A stretch of DNA of 22,727 nucleotides from Acanthamoeba castellanii str. Neff (lineage: Eukaryota; Discosea; Longamoebia; Acanthamoebidae): assembly GCF_000313135.1 (NCBI RefSeq), contig NW_004457398.1, positions 11,823-34,549 of the forward strand, in the 5' to 3' direction. A model generated the notes under the pieces. The model was given only the letters and a program-made list of their open reading frames with translations. It was not told where the DNA came from and did no database searches. Positions 9,097 through 19,677 of this stretch are shown piece by piece (the first letter of the stretch is position 1; each line of letters opens with the position of its first letter). The position numbers and the translations under genes are program-made.

Positions 9097-12000
9097 TCAC
9101 AAGTGTTCCTTGAAGTCCTTCCCGCTCTCGTCGCTGGCCTCGTCGAGCGAGTTGAGGTTGTCGCCGCCCATCATGGCCGTGCTGCTGACGTCGCCATACG
9201 GCGACACGGCCGCCGTTGTGGTCGTGGTCGTCGACGCCTCCAGCAGCCCAGCCTCGTGTGACACTCCACCGACGCCGCGCAGGGCGTCGAGTCCGTCGTT
9301 CTTGCGGCTCATGCGTCGCCTCTTTCGGTTCTTCTTCTTCTTCTTGGCCGCCTTGCCCGCGGCCGCGGCCTCCATCTCGTCCAGCTCGAAGTCAGCCACG
9401 TGGTCCGACCGCAACTCGTAGTCGTCCCTCTTCTGCGCACACGACATGGAAACATCGCGCGCGCGCACACACACACGTTAGCGCGCGTTTCGTGTCGTGT
9501 CGTGTGCGGTGTGTGCGGTGTGTGTCGTGCCTTTTTCATGAGCGAAGGGACGTCTTCCTCTTCGGGGTCGGACTCGACGGTCGATTCCTCGCTGTCGTCG
9601 CCCAGCTCGGCCGACAGCCGCGCCTCGATCTCTTGGAAGGACGGTCTGGCCACACAACACAACACACACAACGAGTGAGACATCTGTCGTGTCGTGTCGT
9701 GTCGTGCTGCGTGTCGTGTCGTGTACCGCTTCTCGGGCTGTTGCTTCCAGCAGTCCTTCATGAGACGTTTGAAGAACGGATCGCAGTTCTTTGGAATCTT
9801 GAGCGTCCACCCCCTTCACGCGCGCCCCGCATTGCTTAGCAACGACACGACACACGACACGACACACATCACACAAGACGCGTACTTGCGACCGACACCA
9901 ATGGCGATGTCCAGAAGCGCGACATTCTGCCACGGCTCGTTCTGTGTCACCATCTCCCACACCTGCGACACGACACGAACACGCACACGACACACGCGAT
10001 CAGATGGTGATGTCCATCGTCATCGGGGGGGGAGGGGGTTGCGTACCAATACACCAAACGACCAGGAATCGCTCTTTTCACTGTAAATGCGTTTGGTGAT
10101 GGCTTCGGGCGCCATCCATTTCTAGGTAAAGTTCACCAAATTAAAGATGTTAATGTTAGAAAACGAAGAAATATATTCGATAATGTCGAGGAATAAATAG
10201 AAAAAGTGTATGTAAATGTAAATATAATAGATATATAGATATATAAAATGTTTGCAGGGCGTACCACAGGGCCGACGTTGGACTTGGTGGTGGCGTAGGA
10301 CTCCTCCGTGTCCTGCCGCAGCCGCGAGAGTCCGAAATCGGTCACGCGCACCGTCGTGTCCTGGTCCACGCACACATCGATGAGCACAGACAACACACGC
10401 ACACGACACGCGCACACACTTCCGCAACACGCGCATGACACGACACGCGCGAGGCACGACACGAGGCTCATACCTTGGCGACGAGCATGTTGCGTGCGCT
10501 GATATCGCGGTGGATGACGTGTTCGGAGTGGAGGTGCAGAATGCCGCGCGCGGCGTCGCGCAACATCTTGATCAACATCTCGCGCGTCACCTGTTGGCGC
10601 AGGGAAACAACATCAACAACACCTCAACACAACCACCCGACACGACACGACACGACACACACACACACATGACACACACAGCACGCGCGCGCATGCGTAC
10701 CGGTTTGCGGAGGTCCGTCTTCTTGGCAATGAACAAATCATACATCGACCCGTAGGGACAGTATTCGGTGACGAGCGCGAAGTAGTCGCCCTTGGTGACC
10801 GCGCCCACAAACGAGATCACCTGCACGCAGCATTCGACACACGACACGACCAGCCGCACGACACACGCGACACAGAAGACACACGCATTGAGGCGGGTGC
10901 GCTCTGAAACGACAAAAGAGAGAGAAAGAAGAGGCCGCGGCGCATTACGTTCGGGTGGTTGCCCAGCAACTCCATCAGGCACGCCTGGGATCACACGTCA
11001 CACCGCACGCATGAGCACTCGCACGTCGTGTGTCGTGTGTGTCGGGGTGGAGTACCTCTTGACGGATGTTTTCGATGGTGTCGGCGGTCATCATGGCCAG
11101 CTGGAAGTCGGTGCACACCTTCACCGCCACCGTAGCTCCGCGCCACTTCCCTTTGTACACTTTGCCGAACGCTGTCGCGTCGTGTGTGTCGTGTGCGGCG
11201 GTGAGTTGGGGCGGACGGCTCGGAGCTAAAACAAAACACAAGAACACGTGTGGACGATATATAGATGTAAAGATAAAGAGATATACCTCCGGCGCCGAGA
11301 AGTTCCATGAGATCTAGTTCGCTCCAATCAATTTCGCGATACCTGGTCGTCAGGTTGTTGCGATGGCTCTCTTGCTGCTCTCGTGCGACATGACACGACA
11401 CGACACGACCAACGACACGACACGAGGAGCTTGTGAGCGGCTTCGGTTGAGGGAGAGGGCTACGGTGCGATGGGGAGTGGTGTGGCGGCGGTGGTGGTGT
11501 TGGCGGACGTACGTCTTCGCGGATGTAGGTGATCTGCTTGTCCTTCCAGCGGCGGTAGGCCAGGTACACGACCATGCTCGCCAGCAGCAAGACCAGCAGC
11601 AAGAACAAGAAACCTGTGTCGCACACGCACACACGCGCACAAGACACGACAAGACGCACACGACAAGGCACGACAAGACGCGCACCACGTCATTTCGTCA
11701 GCGCCAGGCGTGTGCCGTTGAGAGCGTGTGTGTCGTGTCGAGTGTGGTCGTACCCAACAGGCCGCCCAATATGCCTCCGATCAGGGCGCCGGCGGCCGAC
11801 GAGTCCGTCGCCGTCCCGTTCACCGCCGGAGCTAAAATTAAAAATTTTTAAAAAACAGTTAATTCCATAAATAAATAAATAAATAGCAAAAATGCAAGAA
11901 ATGCGAGAGTGGGGCGTACAGGGAGTGACGCCGTTGCAGAGGGTCGAATTGTCGTTGGTGTTGCACACGATCAAGCCCGACTGCGTGGTGATGAACGGCG

Positions 12001-15000
12001 CCGCATTTCCTGGTATTTATGGACAAATTAGAAAGATAAGAAATGAAGCATGGCCTGCTGGGGCGCGATGCCACCACCGTGTGGAGCGTACCCTCGCGAT
12101 AGAGCCTGCATCTCCCCTGCGTGATCGGCACGTCCCAACCGACTGCGAAGAGTTGAAACATGTCAGCAATTTGGGCGGTGTGTGTGTGTGTGTGCGTGTG
12201 CGTGTGCGGGTGTGTTGTGCGTGTTCGGTGCTACGTACTGCCTTGGCACACGCCAATCGTCGAGTAAGCGCCCTATCGTGTGTAGTGTGTTGTGTGGAAT
12301 GTGAGCTTTTAAGGGCGCCAGCAGGAATCTAAGGAAGGCGGAGATGCTTGCCTGGTTGTAGGGATCCGGCAGGTCCATGGTGAGGTATTGGAATTCCATG
12401 CGCCCGTTCTCGTAGAGCTTCGCCTGGAACGTCCGATTCGTCTTCGGATCTATGAACGGCGTCACCTGGTACCTGCGTGTGCACACACGTGTGCTGTCAG
12501 ACAAACACACCGTGTGTCGTGCCGTGTCGTGTGTGTCATGTCGTGTGTGTGGTACCAGGTGATGACGAAGCGTCGATTGCCGGCCTCGCCGGAGGTGGTG
12601 TAGTAGAGCTTGACGGGGTTGTTGACGTTGATGTTCTGCGCCCACAGCACGGAGATGCCGTTGGGGTGGGGCATGCCGGGCGACGTGAGCGGATCCGAGT
12701 CGCACAGCTGGTCCTGCGCGTAGAACAGCAGCACACCGTTCTTGTCGACGTTCACCTTGCTGCGGTGTACGTCGCGTCGGGCGTGAGTGTCATGTCATGT
12801 CGACCGCACACGCACGCGCGCGCAGCAGGACACGCGTATAGATGTATATATTGGGGTGAATGTGAGGGCGTACTCGTAGGCGGTGCCGAAGTAGGTAAAG
12901 TTGAACCCAATTTGGATGGCCACGCTGTTCGTCTGTGTGCTCGCGATCTGTCGCCCAGCGGACATCAGCCACACACGCACACGCGCACACGACACACTCT
13001 ACCGCACACGCGCGCACACGACACACACTACAGCACACGCGCACACGCACGACACATCACCGCACACGCGCACACGGTACCTGGGTGGAGGAGTGTCCGT
13101 TGAGGATGGGGTCGGCCCAGCTGAAGGAGGTGCGTCGAAAGGTGTAGTCGACCGTCGAGGTGGCCGGCGCGCTTGACAAATCGATCTTCGAAGGCACGCA
13201 CCAGTTACACGCATCTGCAAATGCAAAAAAAAGTTAATATTAAAATAAATAAATAAACAATATGAAGTACAATAACCAAATTAATAAGACCAATTTATAT
13301 TTATATTTAATATAGAGTAAAATAAATGATTGTACCGGTGGAGGGGCTGCAATTTTGGGGGATCCAATAGGCGGACGAGGCCTGGTTGTTTTGTACAGAG
13401 GGCAGCGTGGTCGGCGGCCGTTGATCGCCGAGACCCGTGGGTCCGAAGATCGTGGCGCCCCACCTGCCCATCAATGCCGTTGACCGATCGGTGAGCACAC
13501 ATAAAACCACAGACACACGAGACACAACACGACACACACCACGACACAGAGAGACGCACCCGTTGCCCGATCGATCGGCGATGGAGAGGCCCGACCCGGC
13601 CTCGAAGTCCCACGCGCCCAACAGGTTCGGCGTCCCTGGTGCCAACCAACGCTCGGTCAGTGCACATGGACATTGCGTGTGCGGTGTGTGTGCGGTATGT
13701 GCAGTATGTGTCGCGTGTTGCGTCGTGTGCGGAGGTCCACACTAAATGGGTACCTTCAGCGTAGGAGACCGGCAGGTCGTAGTTTGTAGCGACCTCAGCG
13801 TCCGTCCAGGCGCGATTCCAGATGCGAATCCCGTCCAATTCTCCATTGAAGCCGAAATCTTGGTCATCGTCTGTGTGTCGTGAGTTGTGTGTGTCGTGTC
13901 GTGTCGTGTGCGCATTGGTTAGTTTGCAATCGGTTGGCGTGAGGCAGTAGAGCGTACCCAAGTAACGACCGAAATAGAGAAGGTTTTGCGGTGAGTACAC
14001 CGTGGGATTGTTTCTGTCAAGCGCGTTTTCTAGTCAGACAACGACGAAGAAGAAATGGAGAAGGAAGAGAAGAGAGTCAGGGTACCGTTGCTTCTGCATG
14101 ACGAGCTTGCCGTTGAGGAAGACCTTGTGCATGTAGGTCGCGTTCAGGGTGCCCACCAGATACGACCACTTGTTGCGCGGCAGCCAGAATCGCATCTCTG
14201 CGAGAGCAGACACGGAGCGCGCCGCGTTAAACAGCACCGCGTACGCACACGACACCACCGCACACGCACACAATACCACCGCACACAACATGATTCACGT
14301 GGAAAGACGTACGGTTGGGAGCCTGGGAGCTGGATGGGGAGGCGACCCACCAATTCACGCCGCACGCATCATAGTAGAATCCGTAACCCGATTGGAAGCT
14401 CCCTGCACCCCGCGCCGCACGACACACACGACACACAAATGAGCTATCACAGCGGCGATCGAGCGTACTATAGCGAATGGTGGTGGTGGTGGTGGTGGTG
14501 GTGGTGGTGGTGGTGGTGGTGGTGGTGGTGGTGGTGGTGGTGGTGGTGGTGGGGGTTACCAGTGTTCCACAGGGTGGTGACGATGCCGTCGTAGTTGTAG
14601 TGGGTGGCGAAGTAGGGCTTGACCCACACCTCGACCGTGTACTCGGTCGCTCTGCACGCTTGAAGGTGAGTCACCGCACACACGCACTGCAATGACACAC
14701 ACGCGCACGCACCGAAACGGGAATGGTAGATCTGTGTCTCCGTTGCGCGGACCGACACGAGCGCCTGCGTGTGTCGTGTGGAGTGAGCGCGATCGGTTCA
14801 AAGAAAAATAGCCATAATTATTATCATTTATAAATCATTTAAAAGATTGATCGTATCAGGGCACGCACCGATGACTTGCTGAGAGGAGACGTTGAATCGA
14901 AAGTCGGCTCCGTAGAATTGATAGGAATACCCTACGTTTGAGTAGGACGAAAGAAGTCACAAGTCAAGATCAGATCAGAGATCAGCACCTTCTACTTGAA

Positions 15001-15197
15001 TTTTTGTGATCAAAACAAAAAATCTGGCATGAATTGAAAGAGGGAAGGGGCGAGTTACCCGTTGTGCAGGTCTGTGATCTGGATAGAGAGGGCAAAGAAA
15101 GAAGGAAGAGAAGCGAGAGGAGGATGGATGAAAACCGCAGGAAGTGCGATGATGATGAAGGAGCCCCGCCCGCACTCGGGCCTAGGATGATCATCAT
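9097..15197 (-). CDS. Receptor-like protein kinase: LamG + plexin/nidogen-like ectodomain, TM, TK/TKL kinase
   Basis: Thirty exons, 1043 aa: complement(join(9097..9432,9531..9645,9727..9813,9886..9962,10047..10121,10265..10360,10474..10590,10701..10820,10949..10984,11056..11171,11287..11342,11424..11613,11754..11831,11920..12009,12092..12142,12239..12272,12352..12472,12556..12759,12874..12947,13081..13214,13336..13463,13560..13635,13754..13870,13958..14013,14086..14197,14313..14402,14560..14651,14713..14764,14869..14931,15059..15197)). Order: signal peptide (about 1-42, [13 protein letters not shown]); LamG-type beta-sandwich about 47-285 ([28 protein letters not shown]); CNWC plexin-like motif near 310; nidogen/PLXDC-like fold to about 520 ([19 protein letters not shown]); Ser/Thr-rich stalk; TM about 563-590; Pro/His-rich juxtamembrane; kinase about 640-905. 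Kinase motifs: LGAGAFGKV, VAVK (Lys670), HRDISARN (Asp772), DFG (Asp790), [29 protein letters not shown], so it is predicted active. HRDxxARN and the CW-RPSF end are tyrosine-kinase-like; a TKL assignment is possible. The tail has a polybasic tract near 959-976. Ligand unknown. All 29 introns keep phase. Confidence 0.85.
9433..9530 (-). other. GC-AG intron, kinase gene (last intron)
   Basis: Donor AAAAAG|GCACGA, acceptor GTGCGCAG, phase 0, joining LMKK to KRDDYE. No GT is close by. A GT 54 nt further in is also in phase but would leave a 44-nt intron and add 18 residues of repeat-derived His/Thr sequence. Confidence 0.6.
12273..12351 (-). other. GC-AG intron, kinase gene (nidogen-like domain)
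   Basis: Donor ACCAG|GCAAGC is the textbook GC-donor form. Acceptor CGATAG, phase 0, joins PYNQ to GAYSTIGV without breaking the domain. Confidence 0.7.
14479..14551 (-). repeat. (ACC)n trinucleotide repeat in kinase intron
   Basis: About 24 units (GGT on the + strand) begin a few bases after the donor GTAACC of intron 14403-14559. The repeat produces long poly-His or poly-Val frames that are not coding. Confidence 0.9.
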
Positions 15198-15661
15198 CTT
15201 TCTTCGTTCTTCGTTCTTTCGTCGCTTTCGCTCTTGATGGCGTTAGACTCCTTCACAGCCTTTGCACTCGATCTTTTTTTTTCTATTGCACGTGGTGCGG
15301 CCGAGCTCGACCACGTAAATGGTGAACTGCAGATAAGAAGCACTCTATCTGCCCACAGGAGAAAAAAGAACTCTATTTTTCCAGGCTTCTCGTCTTTGTT
15401 GTGAGTGTGTGCTTCAAGAGCACCTGCTGTACAGTGCACAATCGCCGCTGCCTCCTCAAGGCCTCTCTCCCGAAGTCACAGCCGGAGACCAAGCTCCCCG
15501 CCATCCGCGGAAGCTTGACCGGGACATGTCCATCTCCGTCACATCCCTGTCGCTGGTCTGTCTCCGTCTTCGGTCGACAACAAATTCAGAAAAGTTTGAA
15601 GTATAAAATGTGAAAAAATAGAGGCAAAAGTACAGCGAAACGAAAACAACTCGGGGGTTGC
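15198..15661. promoter_or_regulatory. Intergenic region, M20 peptidase 3' end / kinase promoter
   Basis: 464 bp between two tandem minus-strand genes. The part near 15600 is A/T-rich and fits the peptidase 3' UTR. The part near 15200-15300 should hold the kinase promoter; I see a palindromic E-box CACGTG (15289-15294) and purine tracts but no TATA box. The centre (about 15430-15560) is GC-rich and open on both strands; I recognise no protein there, so an unassigned exon cannot be excluded. Confidence 0.5.
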
Positions 15662-16431
15662 TCACAGTTCGTCTCGCCTCGGCTCGAACTCCACCGCTTC
15701 GGCCTGCGCGTTGATGATCAGCCGGCCGTAGAACCTGTCGTGGCAGCCCCACGAACGTGAGCCCAAGATATGAAGAAGCCGATACCTTAATAGCGATGAT
15801 GGTGAGAGAGGTTTACGTACTTGACGGAGGCGATGACGTCGGAGACGGCGACGCGCTCGTTGACGCCGTGGATGCGGGCCAGGTCGTCGTCGCCCAGCAC
15901 GTATGGGATGAACCGGTACACGTTGTCCGTCAGCGCGTGGTAGTACCGCCCGTCCGTCGCTCCCATCGCTGCACACAACGTACGACACACGTGTGAGAGA
16001 CGCACGACACACACGACACACACGACACACACGACACACGACACGCATGGGGGGGGGCAATACTGAGGTAAGGCGCGACGACGACTTCAGGGAAGAGCTG
16101 GTGGATTGTCGACTGGACGACGTGCCACCCGAGCGAGTCGGTCGGCGAGACGGGCGACGGCAGGTTGGTGTGGTCCCCCAGCACAGAGACCTCCACTCGC
16201 GGATCGTTCACCGTCTGCGTTGCGTGTGTGCGATGTGTGTCGTGTCGTGTGTCGTGTCGTGTGTCGTGTCGTGTCGAGTCAGCGGGGTGTCGTGTCGTGC
16301 GGTGATGGAGGGACGCGCACCCGGTTGATGTAGGCGACGCAATCGGCGGGGGTCTCACCGGGCAGGATCCGGAAGTTGATGGTGGCCGTTGCCTTCTTGG
16401 GCAGCACGTTATCCTTCACTCCTGCCTGTAT

Positions 16432-16471
<40 letters not shown>

Positions 16472-18350
16472 TGTGTTGCAGCTCCGTGCGTATCGTGTGT
16501 GTCGCGTGTGTCTTCGTGCGTGCGTGGGTTCGGGTACGTTGAAACGGGTGAGGGCCGACGAGGTGCGGATGGAGGACGCCGTAGCGCCGCGGTCGAGTGC
16601 GCGTGTGACGACGGGCGAGAAGAGCCACAGGTTGGACAGCACCACTCGCTCGGCCAGCGAGTCCACGTCGGGCGCCAGAAATTCAAGCATTTCCTGATCG
16701 GGTCCATCAACGCTCAGCGCAATAACATCACACGACGCGACACACACCACCGCACACACAAACACACGGCACTCGCATTGCCGCACGCGCACACACGATA
16801 CCTTGACGGCACCGGAGATGGAGGCGGGCATGGGGTTGTTGTAGAGCTTGGCGACGGCCTGGGCCAGGATGCCGATCGGGTTCTCGGCAGTGGGCATCGA
16901 CGAGTGGCCGCCCGGTCCGTGTGCCACCAACTCGGCGCTCAAGTAGCCCTGCGTGCCCACATGTGTCAGCGCTTGGCCGTGTGCCGTGTGTGCCGTGTGT
17001 GTCGTGTCGTGTGTGTGTCGTGTGTGTATCGTGTGCGTCAGTGCGTACCTTCTCGGCAATGCCAACGAGCGCCACGTTCTTGGAGACCTGCTTCAGGATG
17101 CCGCTCGTCATAGACCCACCTGAGACTCCATAGTTCAGTTGACATAGACGCACGTGTTGTGTCATTGGTCGGTGTCGTGTGCGGTGCGTCGTGTCGTGTC
17201 GTGTGCGGTGCGTCGTGCCTTCGTCGAGCACAAACTCGAGGGTGAGGTTGCGCTGGCGGAAGTGTTGGACGATCTTGAGCGCGCCGTTGAGTCCGCTCAC
17301 CTCCTCGTCGTGACCGAACGCGAGGTAGAGCGTGCGCCGGGGCTCGAAGCCCGACGCGATCAGCGCCTCGACGGCCTCGAGGATGCCCACCACGCCCACC
17401 TTGTCGTCCAGCGTGCCGCGGCCCCAAACGAACCCGTCGGCCACGTCACCCGAGAACGGCGGGTGGAGCCACTCGGCCTCAGTCTCGGGGTCCACCGGCA
17501 CCACATCTATATATGCGTGTGTGTCGACACATCAACACAGTTAACACGTACGACCCACATGGCACACAACGACACGACACACGACACACGACGACACACA
17601 ACGACACACAACTACACGCACCCATGTGCGAAGCGAGTAGGAAGGGTTTGAGGCGCCTGTCGCGTCCGGGCCACTCGAGGATCAGACTGTGGCAGTCCAG
17701 CTTCGTCCTGGGCCGGCGTGAAAAAACAGGCAGCGTTGTCAGAATACCAACTCTACGCAAAGAAGAAGAAGAAGAAGAGCACCTGCGCAGGGTGGCGAAG
17801 ACGCGGGTGTAGGTGCGCTCGAGCCACGCCAGCAGCCGGTCGAACTCCCTCTCCGCGTCTGCCCTCGCCTCTCGCTCCTCCTCGCTGTCTACACTCTCAC
17901 CGAATAAAATGGTGTAAATTTTAAAAGGATTAAAAATCAAGCACACACTTTAAAAATAACAACAAATAAGGGTCTAATAAAAATTAAAAAAATTTATAAA
18001 AATAAAGAATAATATTGCTGGGGGGGGGTGCCTGCGTAGTTGCTTTCGTGGGAGATGGTGCGGAAGCGGACGCTCTCGGCCAGCCGCTCGACCGCAGGGT
18101 TGGGCTCGCCGCGCGGCAGCTGCCGCTCGAAGGCCGCCACCGCCTCGTCTGCGGCAGCGGCGTTGGCCGACCTCGACGACGATGAGACGACGTGTCCGGC
18201 CTCCGGGTGCTGGCGCGACGCCAAGCGGAGGGTGTGCCACCACAGCCCGCCACCGAGGACCACCAGCAGCGAGGCCACGGCCACCAACAGACCCGCCACC
18301 AACAGCCCACAACCAGGCCCACCGCTCTCGCTGCGTCTTCTCCCTGCCAT
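15662..18350 (-). CDS. M20 peptidase, carboxypeptidase S / PM20D1 type, membrane-anchored, C-terminal RDEL
   Basis: Eleven exons, complement(join(15662..15734,15821..15968,16064..16214,16321..16425,16538..16693,16802..16948,17049..17119,17219..17506,17622..17707,17783..17888,18032..18350)), 549 aa. M20 enzymes are di-zinc amidohydrolases; the CPS/PM20D1 branch cleaves C-terminal residues or handles N-acyl amino acids. Motifs: SHMDVVPV (His169, Asp171), GRGTLDDK (bridging Asp204), HDEEVSG (Glu238 base, Glu239), LDEGG, the lid-domain AHGPGGHSSMP, and ATDGRYYHALTDNVYRF. Zinc ligands appear complete. Residues 15-38 form one hydrophobic segment after MAGRRRSES, a type II signal anchor putting the catalytic domain in the lumen. 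The protein ends EPRRDEL, an ER-retrieval-type tetrapeptide. Introns 1 and 4 use GC donors. Length fits the family (about 500-575 aa). It is divergent from MRPL47 across 134 bp. Substrate cannot be decided from sequence. Confidence 0.9.
16437..16470. repeat. (GT)n microsatellite in M20 intron 7
   Basis: About 17 dinucleotide units inside intron 16426-16537; on the coding strand it reads (CA)n close to the acceptor. Confidence 0.85.
17120..17218 (-). other. GC-AG intron, M20 peptidase intron 4
   Basis: Donor GACGAAG|GCACGA, acceptor GTCTCAG, phase 1. It completes the conserved LDEGG motif, which strongly supports the junction; no nearby GT would. Confidence 0.72.
17889..18031 (-). other. GC-AG intron, M20 peptidase intron 1
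   Basis: Donor TACGCAG|GCACCC followed by a C run, then a very A/T-rich 143-nt intron and acceptor GTGTAG, phase 1 (SNYA to DSEEE). This is the least constrained of the five GC introns because the region is variable in the family. Confidence 0.5.
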
Positions 18351-18484
18351 CGCCTCAAGACTGAATTCTTAGCTCCGACACCACTTGGCTCACTTTGGCA
18401 AATGTTTAAAAAAACAAAGGAGAAAATAAAAAGAAAATCTTGGAGTGGATTTGATTTAATCACAACCCCCAAGGCTTTGGAAGG
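18351..18484. promoter_or_regulatory. 134-bp bidirectional promoter, M20 peptidase / MRPL47
   Basis: Only 134 bp separates two divergent start codons. The segment is A/T-rich (AAATGTTTAAAAAAAC, AAATAAAAAG) between GC-rich exons and must drive or overlap both transcripts. No sharp TATA box is visible. Confidence 0.65.
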
Positions 18485-19398
18485 ATGTTGCGTGGCGGAC
18501 TGTTTGGGCGAGCGGCTCCCTTCGGGCAGCGGGCGGGATGGAAGCGTGGCATGGAGGAGTTCATTGATAATGCCACGAAGCCCGGCGAGTATCCCATCGC
18601 TGGTTCGTAGAATTTTGCCATTGCCGCCAATCGCAGCACAATTATTGAATTTTGCTTCAATGCATGCGCTGCAGGTCGCGCGTGGAAGGCCAGCGAGCTG
18701 CGACTCAAATCGTTCGAGGATCTGCACAAGCTCTGGTTTGTGCTTCAGAAGGTACCTTTCATACGCCGCGCCACGAATTTGTCGCCATTGAAGGCGCTAC
18801 GCGGACCATCATTTTGCTCTATCTATCTATGCACATTGGACCTTCCTCTACCTTTGCCTCACGTCTGTGGTTGCCCGGTGCAGGAGCGGAATCTGTTGCT
18901 GACGGAGAAGATGCTCGCCAAGTCCGAAGGCAAGCAGATGAAGGCCAAGGGCCGAAGGGTCAAGGTGCGTGCGCGCTCCGCCTATCCACTCCACCAAGTT
19001 AGAAGCTTGCTCATCAGCCTTCTCTATCGCGTCCCCTACGCTGTGCGTGTCGTGTCGTGTGTGCATTTGGCTGATGCGATGACACCAGGTTCGTCAGTCC
19101 ATGGCGCGCATCAAGCTCGTGCTGGGCGAGCGACAACACATCTACAAGACCTTCAAGCGCGAACAGATCCTCGCTCTGGTACGCCGTCCCTCCGTATCGT
19201 GTCGCGTGTTGCAACGCATTGCGTGTGCCACCCTGACGTGTGCGTGTGCGTGTGCGTGCGGCACCACAGGAGCAGGATCGTCTCGAGGAAGTGCGTGGGC
19301 GCCAGCTGGCCTGGGCCGAGCAGCTCAAGAGCCAGAACGACAAGCTGGCCAACGTCAAGCTGCCCAAGCCCCAGAAGGAAGCCGCCTCCATCAAATAA
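18485..19398 (+). CDS. MRPL47: Mitochondrial ribosomal protein uL29m (MRPL47)
   Basis: Five exons, join(18485..18602,18675..18751,18884..18964,19089..19178,19270..19398), 164 aa. It is a structural protein of the mitochondrial large subunit near the peptide exit. The diagnostic block is [19 protein letters not shown] followed by [15 protein letters not shown], the MRP-L47 family signature. A basic coiled region [17 protein letters not shown] and a Lys/Glu-rich C-terminus follow. The N-terminus [21 protein letters not shown] lacks acidic residues and is Arg-rich, as expected of a mitochondrial presequence, supporting ATG 18485. All four introns keep phase; the first donor is GTTCGT, unusual. 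Shorter than human MRPL47 (about 250 aa), mainly outside the core. Its 3' end faces the Rho-like/LRR/SAM gene across 279 bp, which includes a 14-bp A/T palindrome at 19606-19619. Confidence 0.92.
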
Positions 19399-19677
19399 GT
19401 CTCTGAGCCCGAAACAAACGTTCGTCGCGCCGTGTGCACCAGCCTTGCGTGTGCCGGCAGTCAGCTCGTGTGCTTCACACTTTCACACCAACCAATGGAC
19501 GAACATATTTTCTATTTAATGTTGGTTTGGTTGTCCACGCGAGAACGTGAGTGTTTGATTTACTTTGAGTTGGAAAAGAAGAGCAAAAACGTGACCACTA
19601 CTGTCATTATTATAATAATAATTATTGTAATTAGCTGTAATACACTTTGCCCTGCTGCTGTGTTGTGTCGGTGGAGA

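Noticed and set aside
9478..9530. Alternative exon end adding 18 His/Thr-rich residues to the kinase tail (GT donor near 9476)
   Set aside because: In phase, but it would leave a 44-nt intron and code for repeat peptide; the GC donor at 9530 is preferred.
14055..14758. Open frames with long poly-His, poly-Trp or poly-Val runs
   Set aside because: Produced by the (ACC/GGT)n repeat, which lies inside a phase-supported intron.
15401..15752. Possible extra gene between the kinase and the M20 peptidase
   Set aside because: Frames on both strands are open over a GC-rich patch but show no family motif, and the minus frame runs into the M20 last exon in the wrong frame; left as unassigned.
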